Shown: positions 45,762 to 60,175, numbered from the stretch's first letter. The stretch is DNA of 64,000 nucleotides from Hirundichthys speculiger (GCA_018398805.1 JAGFBZ010000363.1:1302001-1366000), one strand, 5' to 3'. Notes: generated from the sequence alone by a model not told the origin. A program made the numbers and translations.

Positions 45762-48700
45762 CAAAACCCCAGAACCATAATGCCAACAGCCAGGGACAAC
45801 ATGTGAGGATTAAAAAAATATATAGCAATCATGTCAAAACATAGCAATCATCCTTCCTTGCTGCTCACAGTTAGTGTGCACATTTGTGCCACACACTTAA
45901 TGGCTCTCTCGGCGGGATGGGAATTTTTACAGAAAATCTGGCAGTGTGGCACTTTCCCACAGGGTTTTGTATAGGCGTGCTAAGGTTGGAACATGCTTCT
46001 TTCTGCTTTTGAACCAACCAGCAACAGATAGAGAAGCTTTTATTTCTTTGATTGTTTTATTTGTGCTGTAACTAACTGCAGTATTTTACATTTTCCAGCT
46101 AATTTTGACACCGCTCTGACTTCACTCTTTCATGCTGGGTTTACGATGAGGTTTCTCAATTCAAAAAGTTTGTGTTTGGAAACTAGTAGAAAACTGTTGC
46201 TTTTTATATCTTAAAGGGAAGAAAATGATAGGTCAGTTACATGTAAAAAGTGAGAACACCTCATCAACCACCTACAGACTTATTTGTGAACGTTATCAGG
46301 TGAAAGCATTTTAACTTTTGAACTGCTACTATTACAAAACTGGTCCTGAGAGCTACATCTTTCACTGCTCCCCAAAAGACGTTCAGAGGACAAAATGCTT
46401 CCCCAGTAAGTTAGGGCAAATCTAATTTTCCATTAGGCTAATAATGCACACAATTAACCGCCTATAGCTCAGTGCTGCGCAACTACGAGTAAAAGCAGCA
46501 ACTACGGGCAAACATAATGAAGTGGATGATTCATGCAGAGGCCAGAATCACTTGCTGTAGTCCCTGCTGCTTAAACCATGTGATTTGAAAAAGAAACAAC
46601 TATTTGTGTATTTGCTGGGTGGAGATATTAATAGTGATTGGACAAACTTCTTTAATTAAACAATAGGTATGTTTGTCTATTTCTGTCTATTTCTGCAGCT
46701 GTTCATGTCTATGCCAGGGAAAGCCTTTGTGTAGAAGAAAAGTTGAATACACTCACTCATCTTCACATTGCTTAACCGATACGCATATGCAGTTCCCACA
46801 TATACAAACACAAACACACGTACAGTGTATACTTGAGTACTCTGCCAACAAACTAAATCAACACACAATTTATTTTCTTTCCGACTCTGTCTTTCTTACT
46901 TTCCACAGATTTTTATTTGCTTGGAGGCTGAGCTCTCAGACTGGGATTGATCCTGAGCCGCCGTCTTGAACCTGTGCCCCAAGGGCAGCTCAGTACAAAC
47001 ATACAGCAGCCCCTCTCCACTTACTCCGATCGCAGTTACACTTTCTGTTACATTATATCCACATATACAAGGACGCGGCTGTGCACAGAAAGTGCTGACC
47101 ATCTTTTCAGTCTGCTTTAAACAACACCTGCCAAATAGGAGTACTGAGCGGTTTCTGCATGAAAAAATACACCAGGGACACTTGTTCACAGTCAAAGTGA
47201 AAAGCGAGAAGTACAATTTGAGTAATAAAGTCTCCTTTTGCCCCAGATTTTATAAGTGACAAGTGTTTTGTGTGACTATTGGGGGGAAATTCAGTCAGTA
47301 TAACAGAAGCACTTGATATGACAGCAACAATTTCATACACCACTTCACATTTGCTGCATGCTTTTTTCATGGTCAGAGCACAAAAGAAATCTTTTTTTTT
47401 CTTCTGCAAAAGAAAAAATTCATTTGAACATTTTATGTAAATAATTCATACAAAGAGAAAGACAGTTTTTTCACCTGAAGACAGACAACTAATAAGTGAG
47501 AGCTCACTCACCCGCCCACCCATCTTTCCTTCTCCCTTTGAAGTGAGGGAAAAAAAGGAGAGAAGGGGTATAATTTGCCTGATTCATTTATTGTTGCTTA
47601 GTATGTATAAATGTGATTAGACTACTTGCTGCATGGTGGTTGTGAAGTTGCTGCATTTGTGATTGATGGGTTCTGTCTGGTGCTGTGAAAATGCTGGAGC
47701 TGAACTACACTGCCTCCTACAGGATAACGGCACACACTAGACCTGTGGCATGTGAGAAACTGTCATCATCACCTTAGTTAAGTCGATAATGATGACGATA
47801 AATGGTGTTTTCACAACACCTAACAAGTTTTAGGATTAAAACAGATCTACGTGGCAGCTGTGGTGAATCCAGATAGGAAGCTTTGTTCAAAAAAAGGAAG
47901 AAAAAAAATGAGAAAAACAAAACAGTATCTACCCTATCCCCTTTCTGACATACAGACTTACCTGATGGCACATCTTACACCCCCAGCCTCTTTGTCAATA
48001 CACTGTGAAAACCCTAAATATTTGTGAAGTTTTTCTGGATGATAGCTGCCCTACCTTCCACATAATGCCATTCCCTCTATTATTATGTGTCAGGGCCACT
48101 GGGATGTCTCCAGTGCTGCAGTGCCTACGAAAGGCGGTTGGTCTGGCAGGCCTCTCCTGAAAAGCCCCTGCATTTGGAGGGCCCATTACCTGGTCAGACA
48201 CAAATAAGAAACTGGTGATGAAAAGGAAAGCGCATATGACTGTAATCTATAGAATCAGACAAACACAACTGGAAAACATGTCGCTTTATGGTATCAGAAT
48301 TGTCTGCTTTTCTCCTCCAAGACCAGAATTACTCCCACTGTCTTTTCCTAAAAGTAATTCAGGGAGACACATGTGTTCCTCTGCTAACACCAGGGAAGGC
48401 AAAAACACAGAGAGTGTGCAGTTGTGTACATGTGCCTGTGTGTTGGCCCTGTAGCCAGAGGCACTGCCAGAGGCATTGTTAGTATCATCTTTTCTTTGCC
48501 TCCATATTGGAGATGTGCTATTACTTTGCTACTGAAAGTCAATGGGACTCCTATCATATCAGTCCCAGTTTCTGCAGTTGTTGTTGTGGGGGCCATTGAT
48601 GGTGGTACACATATGACAAATACAAGCAAAAACAACACAGGAGGACCAATGGGTATTTTAGGAACACCATTAAAAAGAAAAAAGGCAATCTGTACACTAA

Positions 48701-50477
48701 CCCAATTGTCTTTTATGGGCCAGATTTGCATTACGATATTCACAAAAATGCTATGAACATTTTGAAAGAAAATACAAAGATTTTATTTTTTTTTTTTTTT
48801 AAGTTATGCATTTTACGCATTTTCAGAGAATCAAAGACACAAAAGAAGCCAGAAAAAGAAACAGTATATCATCAAAAGAACAAATTCGTCTCCCTGAGGG
48901 AAGCCACATGTACCTGAGGACTCTGGATTAGCTCAGATGAAAATATTAGTTTGCAGGAGTATGCTGGTGTGGACGAATGACAGAATGCTGAAGCCAAACA
49001 TTTCTCTGTCTGCATTGCCTGCCGTCTGTGTCATGCTGCCACATGACTGACAGATGTGCTGCTGTCATTAATCCTCAGATTACCATTCATTGAAAAATGC
49101 AATTTTGCCACAGCAGCCCAGAAGCAGAGCAGAGTGGGACTTGAATGTGCAACTCGGGAGACTTTAAAGAAGTTTTGGGCTATTACTCATTTTTACATAA
49201 TTCATTGGACTTGTCTTGCCTGGCAAGCCAAGCCCTTTCACTTTTCGAAAAATCGTCTCTCATAAAATGAGTCTCATACCCCTCCCGGTCACACCAATTT
49301 CCACAGGTGATTAGACTAGAACATACAGAAGCCAACAGGGCAAGTGCAGGTTTTATTAGAAGACTCAAACAGGAACATCCACGTGCCACCATTTTAAACA
49401 ACCAACTTGGCTCCAGATGTCCTATTAGCACATCGGATCAATTCGTTTTTTTACTGCAAAACCAACAACAGTCATTCACCAGCACTTCTACTCCAGTTCA
49501 CTCCATTTGGATGTCTTCTGTTGACACTAGTCTGGTTGTCCCTCTGCCTAGGTCACATGCTTCCTTTCTTTAATCAGTCACATGCCCAACCAAGGGCATC
49601 CAGAGGCTGTTTCTTTTAAGTCTAATTGCTAATATTAAAGAGAAAAAGAATTATGATAGTTGTGCAGGTAAGGTGTTCCCCACCTCTAGCACAATTCAAA
49701 ACAATTTCTATATGAAAAAGTTTACAACCATAAATGTATCAAGGAATGATGTAACATAGATCAATATCAAAGCTACAAGTGAAATATGGTATAGCTGGTG
49801 CCAGCACAGCAAGCCTAAAGAGAAACAAGAAGAAAGACAGAAAAAAAAAGTGTTACGAGCAGCTTCTTAGTGAGTCTCTGTGAGCATTCACTGCATTTAA
49901 ACAGCCCTAATACACCGTGGGATTGCAGCGCAGTCATTTCAAATGAATCTGTTTGGAGCATTTGTTTACCATGTCAGGGAATTCTGAATAATATATGCTG
50001 AATTAATAGGCCCAGGTTTGTATACCTGCAGGAGAAAGACAAACTAGACAAAATGTCTGTGACTAACAATGCATGCAAAGTCAAGAAAAGGCACATTGCA
50101 GTCTCAGCCCATGTTGCACTCTAAAGGAAATGCCTCACAACAAAGCCTGTCTTATTCTCTTACTTCAAATGCAGTGTTATCTTTAATTGTCTTCTGCTTT
50201 GTATAACCCTATTAACAGCACCTCTAATAAGACACAATCCTCAGTTTCCCTTTTATTTGGTTTAATTAATTAATCTTTAATTTCTTGAATTGTTTTAGTT
50301 TAATATTATCATGCATAGCAAAACATGAGGCTACATCATTAGTATCCAGTTTCAGTCCTGTCACATTAAGGTTGCAGTTGTTTCAATTAAGCTTTGAAAA
50401 CCAAATCACTTTTATCTGTTTTGCTTTCTGGTATTTTTTTTTTCCTCCTCTCTGTCTGTTTATTCCCATCACTGCAG
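45762..50477. other. Long stretch without a recognised gene
   Basis: AT-rich with A/T runs. Two places have long overlapping open frames on opposite strands, 46896-47259 and 48384-48756, but no domain is recognised in either strand of either place. No element ends or RNA genes seen. Confidence 0.5.
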
Positions 50478-50576
50478 GAGGTGTTTTGCAGCCCAAGCAG
50501 TGGAACCAGGAAGCTGTAAAGCTTGCAAGATCAGTGCTGCTCCAGCCTGCAGGACTGAAAAAGCCCTAATATCCAG
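50478..50576 (+). other. Candidate exon A (unproven)
   Basis: Preceded by a strong pyrimidine tract and acceptor (cctcctctctgtctgtttat, then cccatcactgcag), and followed by the donor CCAG/GTAGCT. The 99 bp are fully open in the frame starting at the second base: C-F-A-A-Q-A-V-E-P-G-S-C-K-A-C-K, then A-P-A-C-R-T-E-K-A-L-I-S. It leaves two bases for the next codon, which fits candidate exon B. The peptide is cysteine-rich and matches no family I recognise. A 99-bp open frame is not rare by chance, so this rests mainly on the splice sites and the phase match. Confidence 0.3.
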
Positions 50577-51151
50577 GTAGCTACAATGGCAGTTGAGCCA
50601 CGCCGCACAGCGTGGCTAAAAATAGCTCCGACTGGGCAGGGTGGAGAGAATGAACTCAGACTGTATTGACTGGCTGAGCAGCTTTTATGGTCAGAAATGA
50701 TGACACTGCATTTCAGCTGCCTGTGTTCATAGGTGCAGTGTTTTACGCTATCTCTGTTTCCTGTTTTCTTCCCAATTATGGCCACTGACAGGCCTTACAC
50801 ATCAATATTCATATATAGGCATGCACAGAGGTATATTTCACTGTGTCTCTGCACATGCTAGAAAGCAGTGTATTTTTCCCCACTGAAATAGGGCACCATT
50901 CCTACCAGCTTGAGGAAAACTGCAATAAGAATAGGGCTGTGGGAAGATTATCACACACCCACACACATACACACCCAGTTTCCTGAAGCTATCCCAATGA
51001 TCTCCTTGATCCTGTTCTGCCATTCATGACATTCGGGTCAGAGAGAACCAGCAGAATTTTAAAGTAGTTTGATACTTCAGCATAAACAACTAACCTTGCT
51101 TGTCTTGGAGCAGCTTAACAATATTTAGAGTTTGTTTCCTTTGTTTTGCAG

Positions 51152-51253
51152 CATTCTGAGAGTCCACATGAGCACAGAGAGCAATTCAGAAAAGACAAAG
51201 GAAAACGCATCCATGCTGCGAGGCACATCAACCCAAAGTTCTACTCTATATGG
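51152..51253 (+). other. Candidate exon B (unproven)
   Basis: Preceded by tttgtttcctttgttttgcag and followed by TGG/GTAAGC, both good splice signals. It continues the phase left by candidate exon A: the first base completes a serine codon, then I-L-R-V-H-M-S-T-E-S-N-S-E-K and a serine/threonine-rich stretch to L-Y run without stop. A second frame is also open (H-S-E-S-P-H-E-H-R-E-Q-F), so coding sense is ambiguous. No upstream first exon or downstream last exon was identified with confidence. Confidence 0.3.
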
Positions 51254-54200
51254 GTAAGCACGGGTTGTTTTCATTTGATTGAGAAAAGATTTGCCACTGC
51301 CAGGGATTCTGGTGCAATACCTGCTCCGCCAGCATGACACCTGATTTTTAAGTCTGAACATTTCCAAAATATATTTGAATCATTTTGTAGTTCTTCTCTG
51401 TCATAACTGCTGAGTGTGAATGGCCAAAGATGTGATTTTGCTATTAGATGAAAATAACAGAAACAGCACTGGAAGAAAGTTATCAGACATTTCGTTACAT
51501 TCTATGCTATTCTTAGAAAATATTTTCTCATCAATGTGAATATAGTTTTGCATCAAAGCAAACAAGAAATTGATAGTACAAGCAAGTACAAGTCAGGCAC
51601 ATGAGCATGATAGTTGCATGTGGAAGCACTGCTGATGGAAGTAAGCTCCACCAAAACTCAAGTGCCTCAGAAAAAAAAAAAAGAAAAAAAAAATTCCGGT
51701 TCACTAAACTGCAAATTAGTCAAAAGTTGCTTGAAACTTACTCGAAAGCAAAGTGATGCAGCCATTTCACACAATACAGCTTTATTAGGTGTTGTTTTCA
51801 ACTACAAGGCGTCACACATAAAATGTAAACAGATGATCTTCCTGGTTTCACCCATACTCTTTTTTTATGTTACAGCCAATTAGATATTTCAGACTTTTGT
51901 TTCTAAATTAACCGAACACAGCAACCGCCCCTTACTGTGCTATTGTGGAAAATTGGAGTGGAGTGATGGAAATAAAATAAATTGAATCCATCTTAAGATG
52001 AGTCAGATGCATAACTACTGTGCTTTCTTTCAGTTCAACCTCTATCCATCAAAAATCTGGAATAACTACAAAACATGCAGGGAAAAAAGGGGACTAGGCT
52101 TATTCAAGTATATAACAGTTTTCACAGAAAGCCATAAATGCGCCTGTGAGACGACAGACTACTGAGCAAAGAAGGAGGTGGTGCAAGGCAATAAGTGTCT
52201 GCTTTGTGTGCCCCTTGTTCACACGTCAGGGAGTCATAACGAGGCAGAACTGGTCAGATGAGCTCCAGGCTGTCATTTCTCTTTTTCGTCTTCACTCTGC
52301 CTCCAGATCTGTTTCCTCCCTAATGCTGTTGTCCACTCCAACTAGATCCACAGTAAACCTGGCTGTTCCTTTGGACCCATTGAGGAAGTGCCATGCAAAC
52401 ATGCACTTGTGCACACGGACATTCACCCAAACACCACACATGCTGAGCTCCCCATGGGCAAGTCCCCCGCAGAGGTGATTGAACACTGACAGAGCCTTGT
52501 GTTCCTGCCATTTATAAGGGTGTCGCCATGAGAAACAGAGATGCTCCCCCTAACCTTATTAGTATGGCACTTCCATGGCTCTCCCCGCTGATGTTGACAT
52601 ACGCAGTAGAGTGGAGTAGTCAAAGACAAAACGCATGGGAAGCAATAAAAAAAGGATGTCAAGCCAAGGTAAAGGTGGAGTATGAGATATCGCAGAAAGA
52701 CATAAAACTGGAAAGAACTGAAATGAGAGAGAACAGAGGGGACGAAAAGAAATTTCAGGGACAGAAATAGGAAATGCCTGAGATTGATGGAAAGATAGCG
52801 GATAGAGGAACAGGGGAATGGAAAGGCAATAGGTGTGGCTTATCAATTCTGAGGGTGAGTTTAGTATGACGGGATTGCTACAGTATGTTTGTCATCCATC
52901 ACTATGCGCGGGCCTTCAGCTCCAGCACTACTCTCTCACTAAGCTCTCCATCTATTTGCCTTCATACTATCACCCTAAAACACTTTTGAATATCTCTTAT
53001 AATTGTCTGGTGAAGATCTGTTCATTCATTGTCAACCCTGGACTGCCATAATGCTCCGGCTTTTTGATATTTATCTTTGGTTAAACTCAATTTTCCCTCC
53101 TATCCATCCCCTATCTATCCTTCTGCATCTTGGGTGTCAGTGCAGACGCGCAGTTTTGCTGCTTTGCATTGGTTGAGGGACAAAGGTATCACTGCACGTG
53201 AGTGCATTGCATCACCTGTTTACTGAGGCAACAAAAGAGATATGCAGCCGCCTACTCTGTCTGCGTTTCACTCTTGCGAGGTTATTGAAATCTAGTTCAA
53301 TGAAGAGGACACCTTTCCTGAGGATGAAACAGAAAGGCTGAGTCTCTCGTGATAAGGTCAGCTTGTGCATCAGCGCCACAGGCAACAAAATTAGCTTTTT
53401 TCTTTTTGTTGTTTCTTTTCTTTTCTTTTCTTTTGCTGTCTGCTACCATTGAGCCTGCTATATTCCCAAAGGATGCAACACTGGGTTGTTTTAAGAGTGC
53501 AATTAGATAAACAACAAATAGGCAAATAGGTATTTACACCATTATGTAGTCACATTTTTATGATCGTATCCAAGCAATCACTCAAGAAGATACTCTCTGC
53601 TTTTTCTTTCCCACTGCAAGGCAAAACACAGACTGACGGGAAGCTGATTTTTCAGAAGAATATATTTGCAACATATCTGCAGCACTCACATTCATTTTCA
53701 TGACCAACCAGCTAAAGTGCCTCCCAGTGAGAGTCTATTATGTGCAGAAATTAACCATGTTGTGAGATACAAGGTTGGACGAGAACAAATGAGCAAAGAG
53801 CTCTCTCTGGACGGGGAAACCACAGACTGATTAAAGGAAACAGAGTCTTTTGTTCAGAGCTCACAGGAATATAGAAGTATGCTTTACAACTGTCACTGTG
53901 TCACAGGCTTTTGCATCAAGTGTATCATGCACACAGGCACGAGGGCAGGGGTGTTTGTAATGAAAAATGACGACACCTCTATGAAAAGGCAACGCTACAC
54001 GGCTCGTGTCACTACAAAGGCAAAAAGGATAAAGCAGGTGACAGCCACCTAGAATTGAACCATGTGCAAGAGGGATAACTTAAAAGAGGAACTTCAAAAA
54101 GCAGCGCAAGCATTGAAGACCGCCCCGCTATTTTCTGTCTTCTCTTGTTTAACCCTGTGACTTAAAACAACAGCACAGACGCAAGGAGACGTTAACGGGA

Positions 54201-54509
54201 TGTGAAAGAAAGAGTTTGAGGTGGGAGTGTGAGGGGAGGAGTGTAAATGAAAGAGGAACTGTGTGAGAGAAAAAGAGAGTGAGCAAGAGAATGCCCTGAG
54301 TATTTTCCATCTTCTCCGTGTGGCCCACTTATCAGCCAGGCAGCAGGGCAGCCTTGTGCTTACAGAGCCCTATTGGCTGATTCATATCACCAAACCACAG
54401 TTGAGATGATGGCACACAGTGAATCAGCCTGCTTGGCAGAGGAGGAAAATATTCACTCTTGCTGCTTGTTAAGTGACCGGCAAACCGGATGCACTGAGCC
54501 TGTGAGACT
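51254..54509. other. No gene recognised
   Basis: Acceptor-like sites at 51876 (tttttttatgttacag) and 52034 (gtgctttctttcag) could follow the candidate exons, but the frames behind them are short. (TTTTC)n lies at 53414-53434. The 52292-52846 open frames are overlapping shadows without a domain. Confidence 0.45.
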
Positions 54510-54545
54510 AAAAAAAAAAATAATAATAATAATAATAATAATAAT
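54510..54545. repeat. A run followed by (TAA)n microsatellite
   Basis: Eleven A, then about eight TAA units, giving isoleucine strings in overlapping frames. Confidence 0.95.
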
Positions 54546-57500
54546 TGCGTTGCTGGACTCACATTTGCCAGACCTAAAACCATGCGTTTTTGATATCGAT
54601 CCACACTGATATATAGCATGGGAGCAAAGAACACAATTAAAAAACACACTGACTGCATTAAAGATCGCACAATGCAGTGATATTGTGAGGACTTCATAAC
54701 GATTTAATCAACTAACCAAATTCACACTGGGTTAGGTTTCTAGCATGTATTGGAGTGTTACTACTATATTGGACTATATGGTAAACAGGAAAGTGTAGCA
54801 TTTGCAGGCAGCAATTCTTAAAGTCATTGTCAGTGATGAAGACGATGTGGTGCAGGTGTGACTCAGTTAATCCTACCATGACCACTAATCAGCTGTTGTG
54901 GCATAAAACTCCACATTTTTCAGCTCCTATTCAACTTTTTTCATACAGGCTAAAATGTGTGCGAGACAAAAAGGAATAGCTTAAGTCAAGAGTTTTGATA
55001 AGTTTGTTAAACCCATATTTAGTCACTGTGTTAATAGACGGCATGTCATTCGCCCAGAAATGGTTAACAGGGTCTGTTATCTCCATGTGCCTCAATGAGG
55101 CTTTTTCATATTAAATCATCGTCACAAATGACTCAGAAATCATGGTCTGTTTCAGTGACTTTGCAAAAAGTTCATAAGTAGTTTCAGATGGCAATTAACA
55201 TTTGATGTACAACATCCTGTGGTCTTTCTTTAAATGTTGATAATGGTTTGTGATGTTCCCTCTTGTCATAGCAACTGGATTGTAACTGGTTTTACTCAGC
55301 GCCCTTTTCCTCTGTACATCTCCCTGATCAGATCCAAAATAGCTCCAACAGAACTTCCTCTCCTCTTTGGGACTAATGTTTCATCTGTGCTTTTACATGC
55401 AAAGTGAAACCTGTGGACAAGAATAAAGAATTGCTAAATATTAAGCATGCTTAATTTTGTTGTAATGCTGAGATGCAGAAAAGACTGCCACTTTACCACG
55501 AGCAACTGGTCTCACGGGAACATGCTCCAATTTAAGGAGACGATTGATTTTTCCTCTGACTGTGGACATTTGTCTGCAACCTTGAAATCGTTTGTAAAAT
55601 TACGATTATTAAGTGTAAGGCAGGCGTAAAACCATCATTAAAACTTGCCTGCAGGTCTTAAAAAAACTAAATTGTGACCTTTCATGCACATTTATGCACA
55701 TGATCCTTTTGTAGAAGTCATCCTGTCTGCTGATATCTACTGAAATACTGGTATCAGTATTTCAACCGACTGTATTTATCCATCATTAGCCAGTTGTTTT
55801 GCATGCCACTGGTTGCAACACGAGCCCAGAGTATTGACCAACCCCATGCTTAACAGATGGAGAATTATTATTGGCATAAAACTGTATACCTTTATTCACA
55901 GTCAATGTCTCATGAATTAACATGATGAAGTGCATCCAACTTGATGATTTACAAAAAACAACCTGAAAGAACATTAATGTTGCTGAAGTCAGCAGCAACA
56001 CTTTTTCTTAAAGCTCATATTGAGATGTGATTACAGGCATGAGCAGTCTGATTCATCCAAGAACTACACCCTTAGCAGGAATGGAGAGGGCTAATTTAGT
56101 GAGGAAGTGACACACTAGCCATGGTGGGTTTGATTTGGGAGAAATGGCCTCCAAAAGGAAGGTAGAGGAGGTGGACATACCCAAGGAAATTAGTCATCAC
56201 ACTACAGCCATATGCATTTACAAGTGTCACAGGTAGCCCAAGACTGACAGATCCCTGAGGAGTGTAGGCAGGCATGGGGAGATAAGCAGACTGCACATGG
56301 GCAAAGATACAGGTTCTATCTCTGATATGGGAATATTGTTTAACGGTGAAAAACATTATCTAGATGATTAGTATGTATTGCAAAATAAACCCCAGGCCTT
56401 TGGTCTTATCACAAGTCCTGCATGACTTTCTCTTCCTGGCTTGCCTCTAAGTCCGTCTGTTAAAAATGATGATGGAGGTTTGCTCACAGAGACACCATGC
56501 AGAGACCAAAGCTTGGCATGGTCTGAAGTTTGATCTTTATATATATATTAAATGATGTGAAAGCTTACTGAAGGCTACAGCTTTGCAAGGAGATACCCTG
56601 ACCATAAAGCTCTTCTAAATCACCTACACACTACAGATGCTCCACTTTCATGTGTCCATATATGGCATAAGTAAAACTGTCCTTAACCAAACATTAGAGG
56701 ATGCTCCAGAAAACACTAAGAATTTAAAGAGAAATCCTACTCCTGCATGGATGATAATGTGATATAACATCAATCTGATTAGCCTGAGAGACAAACAAAA
56801 TAAAAATCCTTTTCTTCCTTTGATGAGTTACAAACAGGGAACACTGTGCTTGATGTGGCAGCTCTTAAAAGACAGAAATGTGGTACTGGCATAAAGAGAA
56901 ACAATAACACATGTGCCTAGTCCTAGTAACACACAAATAAAATGAATCTAAATGAATCCCAGTTTTTTTATTTTTTTAAAAAAAAAAATCTATACTTTAT
57001 TTAGAGCTAGTAACAACTTTATGTAACAATCATATCACTTCCATAAATATATTTTTTAGAGTCGGGGCAGTTCATCTAGCCATCCATGTCCTCAGTCACT
57101 CACTCCTCCCACTCCTCCACCTTTTACCCTGTATTGCAGTTTGCTCATGTTCTGACAGTGAAACAGGTGTCTCAGCCATTAGTATGACTCTTCCTTGCCA
57201 TCTACTCTATCTCTCACCTTTGATTGCACTCATAAATCAAGATTTTGTGAAAAAGAGCAAACATCAATGAAGGGTTTACCACAATGCCAGCCAGAGCCCC
57301 ATCTGTCTCACACTTGACACACCAGTAAAACATATGATCAGAGTAAAACATTTCAAAAACAACACAATAAATGTAATGCAGGGATTGAAACATTGTGTTA
57401 CTGTTTATTATTTGGGGAGAAATATATGACCTTCAAACTTCAGTCTGAGCAGCAGAATCACTTTCATCTTCAGTCATAAAATTACCATTTAAGTGGTTTG

Positions 57501-60066
57501 CTACATCAACCACTCCCTCCTGAATCACATTTACTCCCCAGTATCTTTCTCTCTTACTCCATCAAGTTTCATCTCATAAAAAGGCTGCCCTCCATAACTC
57601 TTCTTTGGCTAGAACTTTTTTACATTATTCTCTAGCCCATTACAGAGGAATATTGTCAAGATAAGATGATGATGAGCAGCATTAAGACATCTCATTAAAT
57701 CATCCAGTTCCAGACCATCAACTAAATGTCTAAGATGTTAGCATAAAGTACGGTCAAAACAACCTACAAAAAGTGGAAAGGAGTTTCTTTCTCTGTTTTG
57801 ACCCACTGTCTTGGTCACAATCTCTTACATTATCACTTACATCAGCATCCGTGTCACACTTGTATTCAAACAGCCAGACAGACAGCCAAAACAAAGTCAG
57901 TTAGACTCAACAATGCTAAAGAGATGGGTGTCAGAGTGGCAGATAGAAAGTTAAGCATCTGTCACTGTGCAGAACCATTTGGCTGAAATCAAAGGGAGAT
58001 GAGCTCCTTCAAAGGACAGCGAAAGCCATGACTGAGGCCAGACATGCACTGGTGTGCTGCGCAGATAAGGGCCAAGAGGTTATATTGCTTTCTTCTGTCT
58101 CTCCCTTTGTTCTCCTCTGTCTCAAGGGAGAAGGAGGAAGAGAGAAAAAAATACAGAGACATTAGTATGAGAGAGGTATAGGGTTTATAAAGGTACAGGG
58201 AGACTGCGAGGGAGAGGGGGAGAAAATGAGTCATGTACAGGTTGCCTGTCTTTCTCTGCCACAGCACGCTGTGTTGATCAAACACTCGTTAGTAGGATTT
58301 GTGTGGTGTTTCCGGACGAAGAGCATAATGAACTGAGGTGGCTTTAGCAGAGGGGTGCCAGGCAGTGATGTGGATCATTTCTGACAGTATCAGAGTACTT
58401 TTGCCTTTGGGCCCTTCCCTTTCCTTCACTACTCTGGCATGCTGCAGAGCTGTTGCCTCCAGCATCCCTTCAACTGGGAGCACTACGGCTCAGCTGGATG
58501 CGAAGCATGAGCTAAATAGCAGAGTAACCCTCAATGGAATTTTGAAGGGAACATACAAACTGTTTCTAATCTCAACGGGTTTACCGTTATGCTTTCTTGG
58601 CACTGGGTGAAGAACGCTGCAGCCCCGGAGCACCATCTGTGAAGTTGGCTACTGTGCCCTTTAAACTGAATTCAGTGTACTACTAGTGGGTAATAATGGT
58701 GCTGTTTTGCTCTACCCTCTTTCTTCACTTTAGAAAAAAAACTTTTCTTTCAGAAATCTCATGGAGAGAAAATTTTACAATGCATCATGTTTGTTTCCAA
58801 CATTATTGCAAAATTAACACAGGAATGCATCACTGATATGTGGTGAATTTTGTCATAGTCATTGATGGATTACAGATGTATAGCACATTTTGGACTCTGT
58901 AGTGGTAAGCACAATTCAAAAGGTCAGACCAGTGCTTTTGCAGTGATGTTGACTTTAAAAGATTTTCAAACTTCGGAGGGCAGCGAAACAAAGACCCCAT
59001 TTTGGCACTACTGGATTGGAACAATGGAGTTTGTCAGATATATTGATTTTTCTTCCACTGGTTGCCATTGTGTTGATGCAAGCAGTATGTGAGCTGCCAC
59101 ATATGACCCTGTGGTCAACTGCATAACGCATGCCTAACTCTGGCAGATTAGAACATTAAGAAGGGCGCATTCTCCTCTGGCGGGGATAAGTCAGCGTGAT
59201 GGCTGACAATGATGGAGGATGAATGAATAATGGCTCATGTGCTGCCAGCTTAATGCACTTACAGATAGCCTCATTTAGATTAAAGTTAGTATGCCCCTAG
59301 TAAAGTGGCATATATCTTAATATAGGTTCTCAATGACAGCTGTTTTAATTGGAAATACATGCACAAATACTGTTATAAAAGGGTAAGCTCAGAAGCCAAT
59401 GTTAAGCACCTGACAGGAACAAGACATCTAGCTGACAATATTTAGACTGTGAGCTCTGAAATATCTTCAACATCAGTGTTAAAGACATGTTTTGTTTTGT
59501 TTTGTTTTGCTTGTATTCCAACAAACCAGCATTTCAGTGTCCTAAATATAGAATAGACAAGTATGCACATGTATAACTGGAGAAGCTGTAACATTTGCGC
59601 CGTATGGGCTATGACCTCGTCATTCCTAATTTGTATAGACAACTGAAAAATGTCTTATGTGGTGTGGCTGAGGTGGAAATAATTCATATTCAAGAAGCAT
59701 GACAGTATCTGCTCAGATCCTGCGACTTTTTGCATGGGTCAGGACTACTACACTGAGTGACGGACAGGAATCACAAAATGTACTTTTGCAAAATGAGCAA
59801 TGGTCAAGCTGAAAAGAGCAAAAGATTAATTAAAGCAGTCATGATAGCAGTGTTCAATTCTCAATATGGCTACAGATAGAGTGATTTGTATTCTGATATG
59901 TCCTCTTTGAAAATAATTTGATTTAGGTTATTAAATGGCAAGGTTGTCTGCCAGTAAATACTAACCATTCAGCCTAAGGAAAGATCTTATAGCTCCTAAG
60001 GATCTTAAAGATCCTATAGACTTCCTTTCATGTTAAAATATCAGTTTCATTTTTATTTTATAGAAG
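54546..60066. other. Long stretch without a recognised gene
   Basis: AT-rich unique sequence with a (GTTTT)n run at 59489-59509. 59210-59300 has gaataatggctcatgtgc, cttaatgcacttac and catttagattaaag words of conserved-element look. No coding domain recognised. Confidence 0.45.
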
Positions 60067-60175
60067 ACTTGCAAACTTTCTAGGAAGCACCATGTACCTT
60101 CTGCTGCCTCCCATCTCTAAGATTGGCAAAAACTAGCAAAAGTCACTCTGGACTCTCATCCCAGTGGTCTCTTGC
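60067..60175 (+). repeat. Dispersed repeat, copy B
   Basis: Second copy of the unit at 34310-34420, in the same orientation, diverged and with a few short indels (tgcctccc, aaaactag, caaaagtcactctggactc, ccagtggtctct). Confidence 0.5.

Noticed and set aside
48384..48756. Opposing open frames of 110 and 119 codons, the minus one hydrophobic
   Set aside because: No recognised domain, no splice or promoter context; overlapping frames on both strands suggest low stop density by chance.
54050..54070. gaattgaaccatg considered as a tRNA T-arm or SINE head
   Set aside because: No matching acceptor, D or anticodon arms around it; no tRNA gene or tRNA-like SINE found in the window.
54373..54697. Opposing frames with poly-Ile and poly-Leu, resembling a membrane segment
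   Set aside because: Encoded by the (TAA)n microsatellite; hydrophobicity is an artefact.
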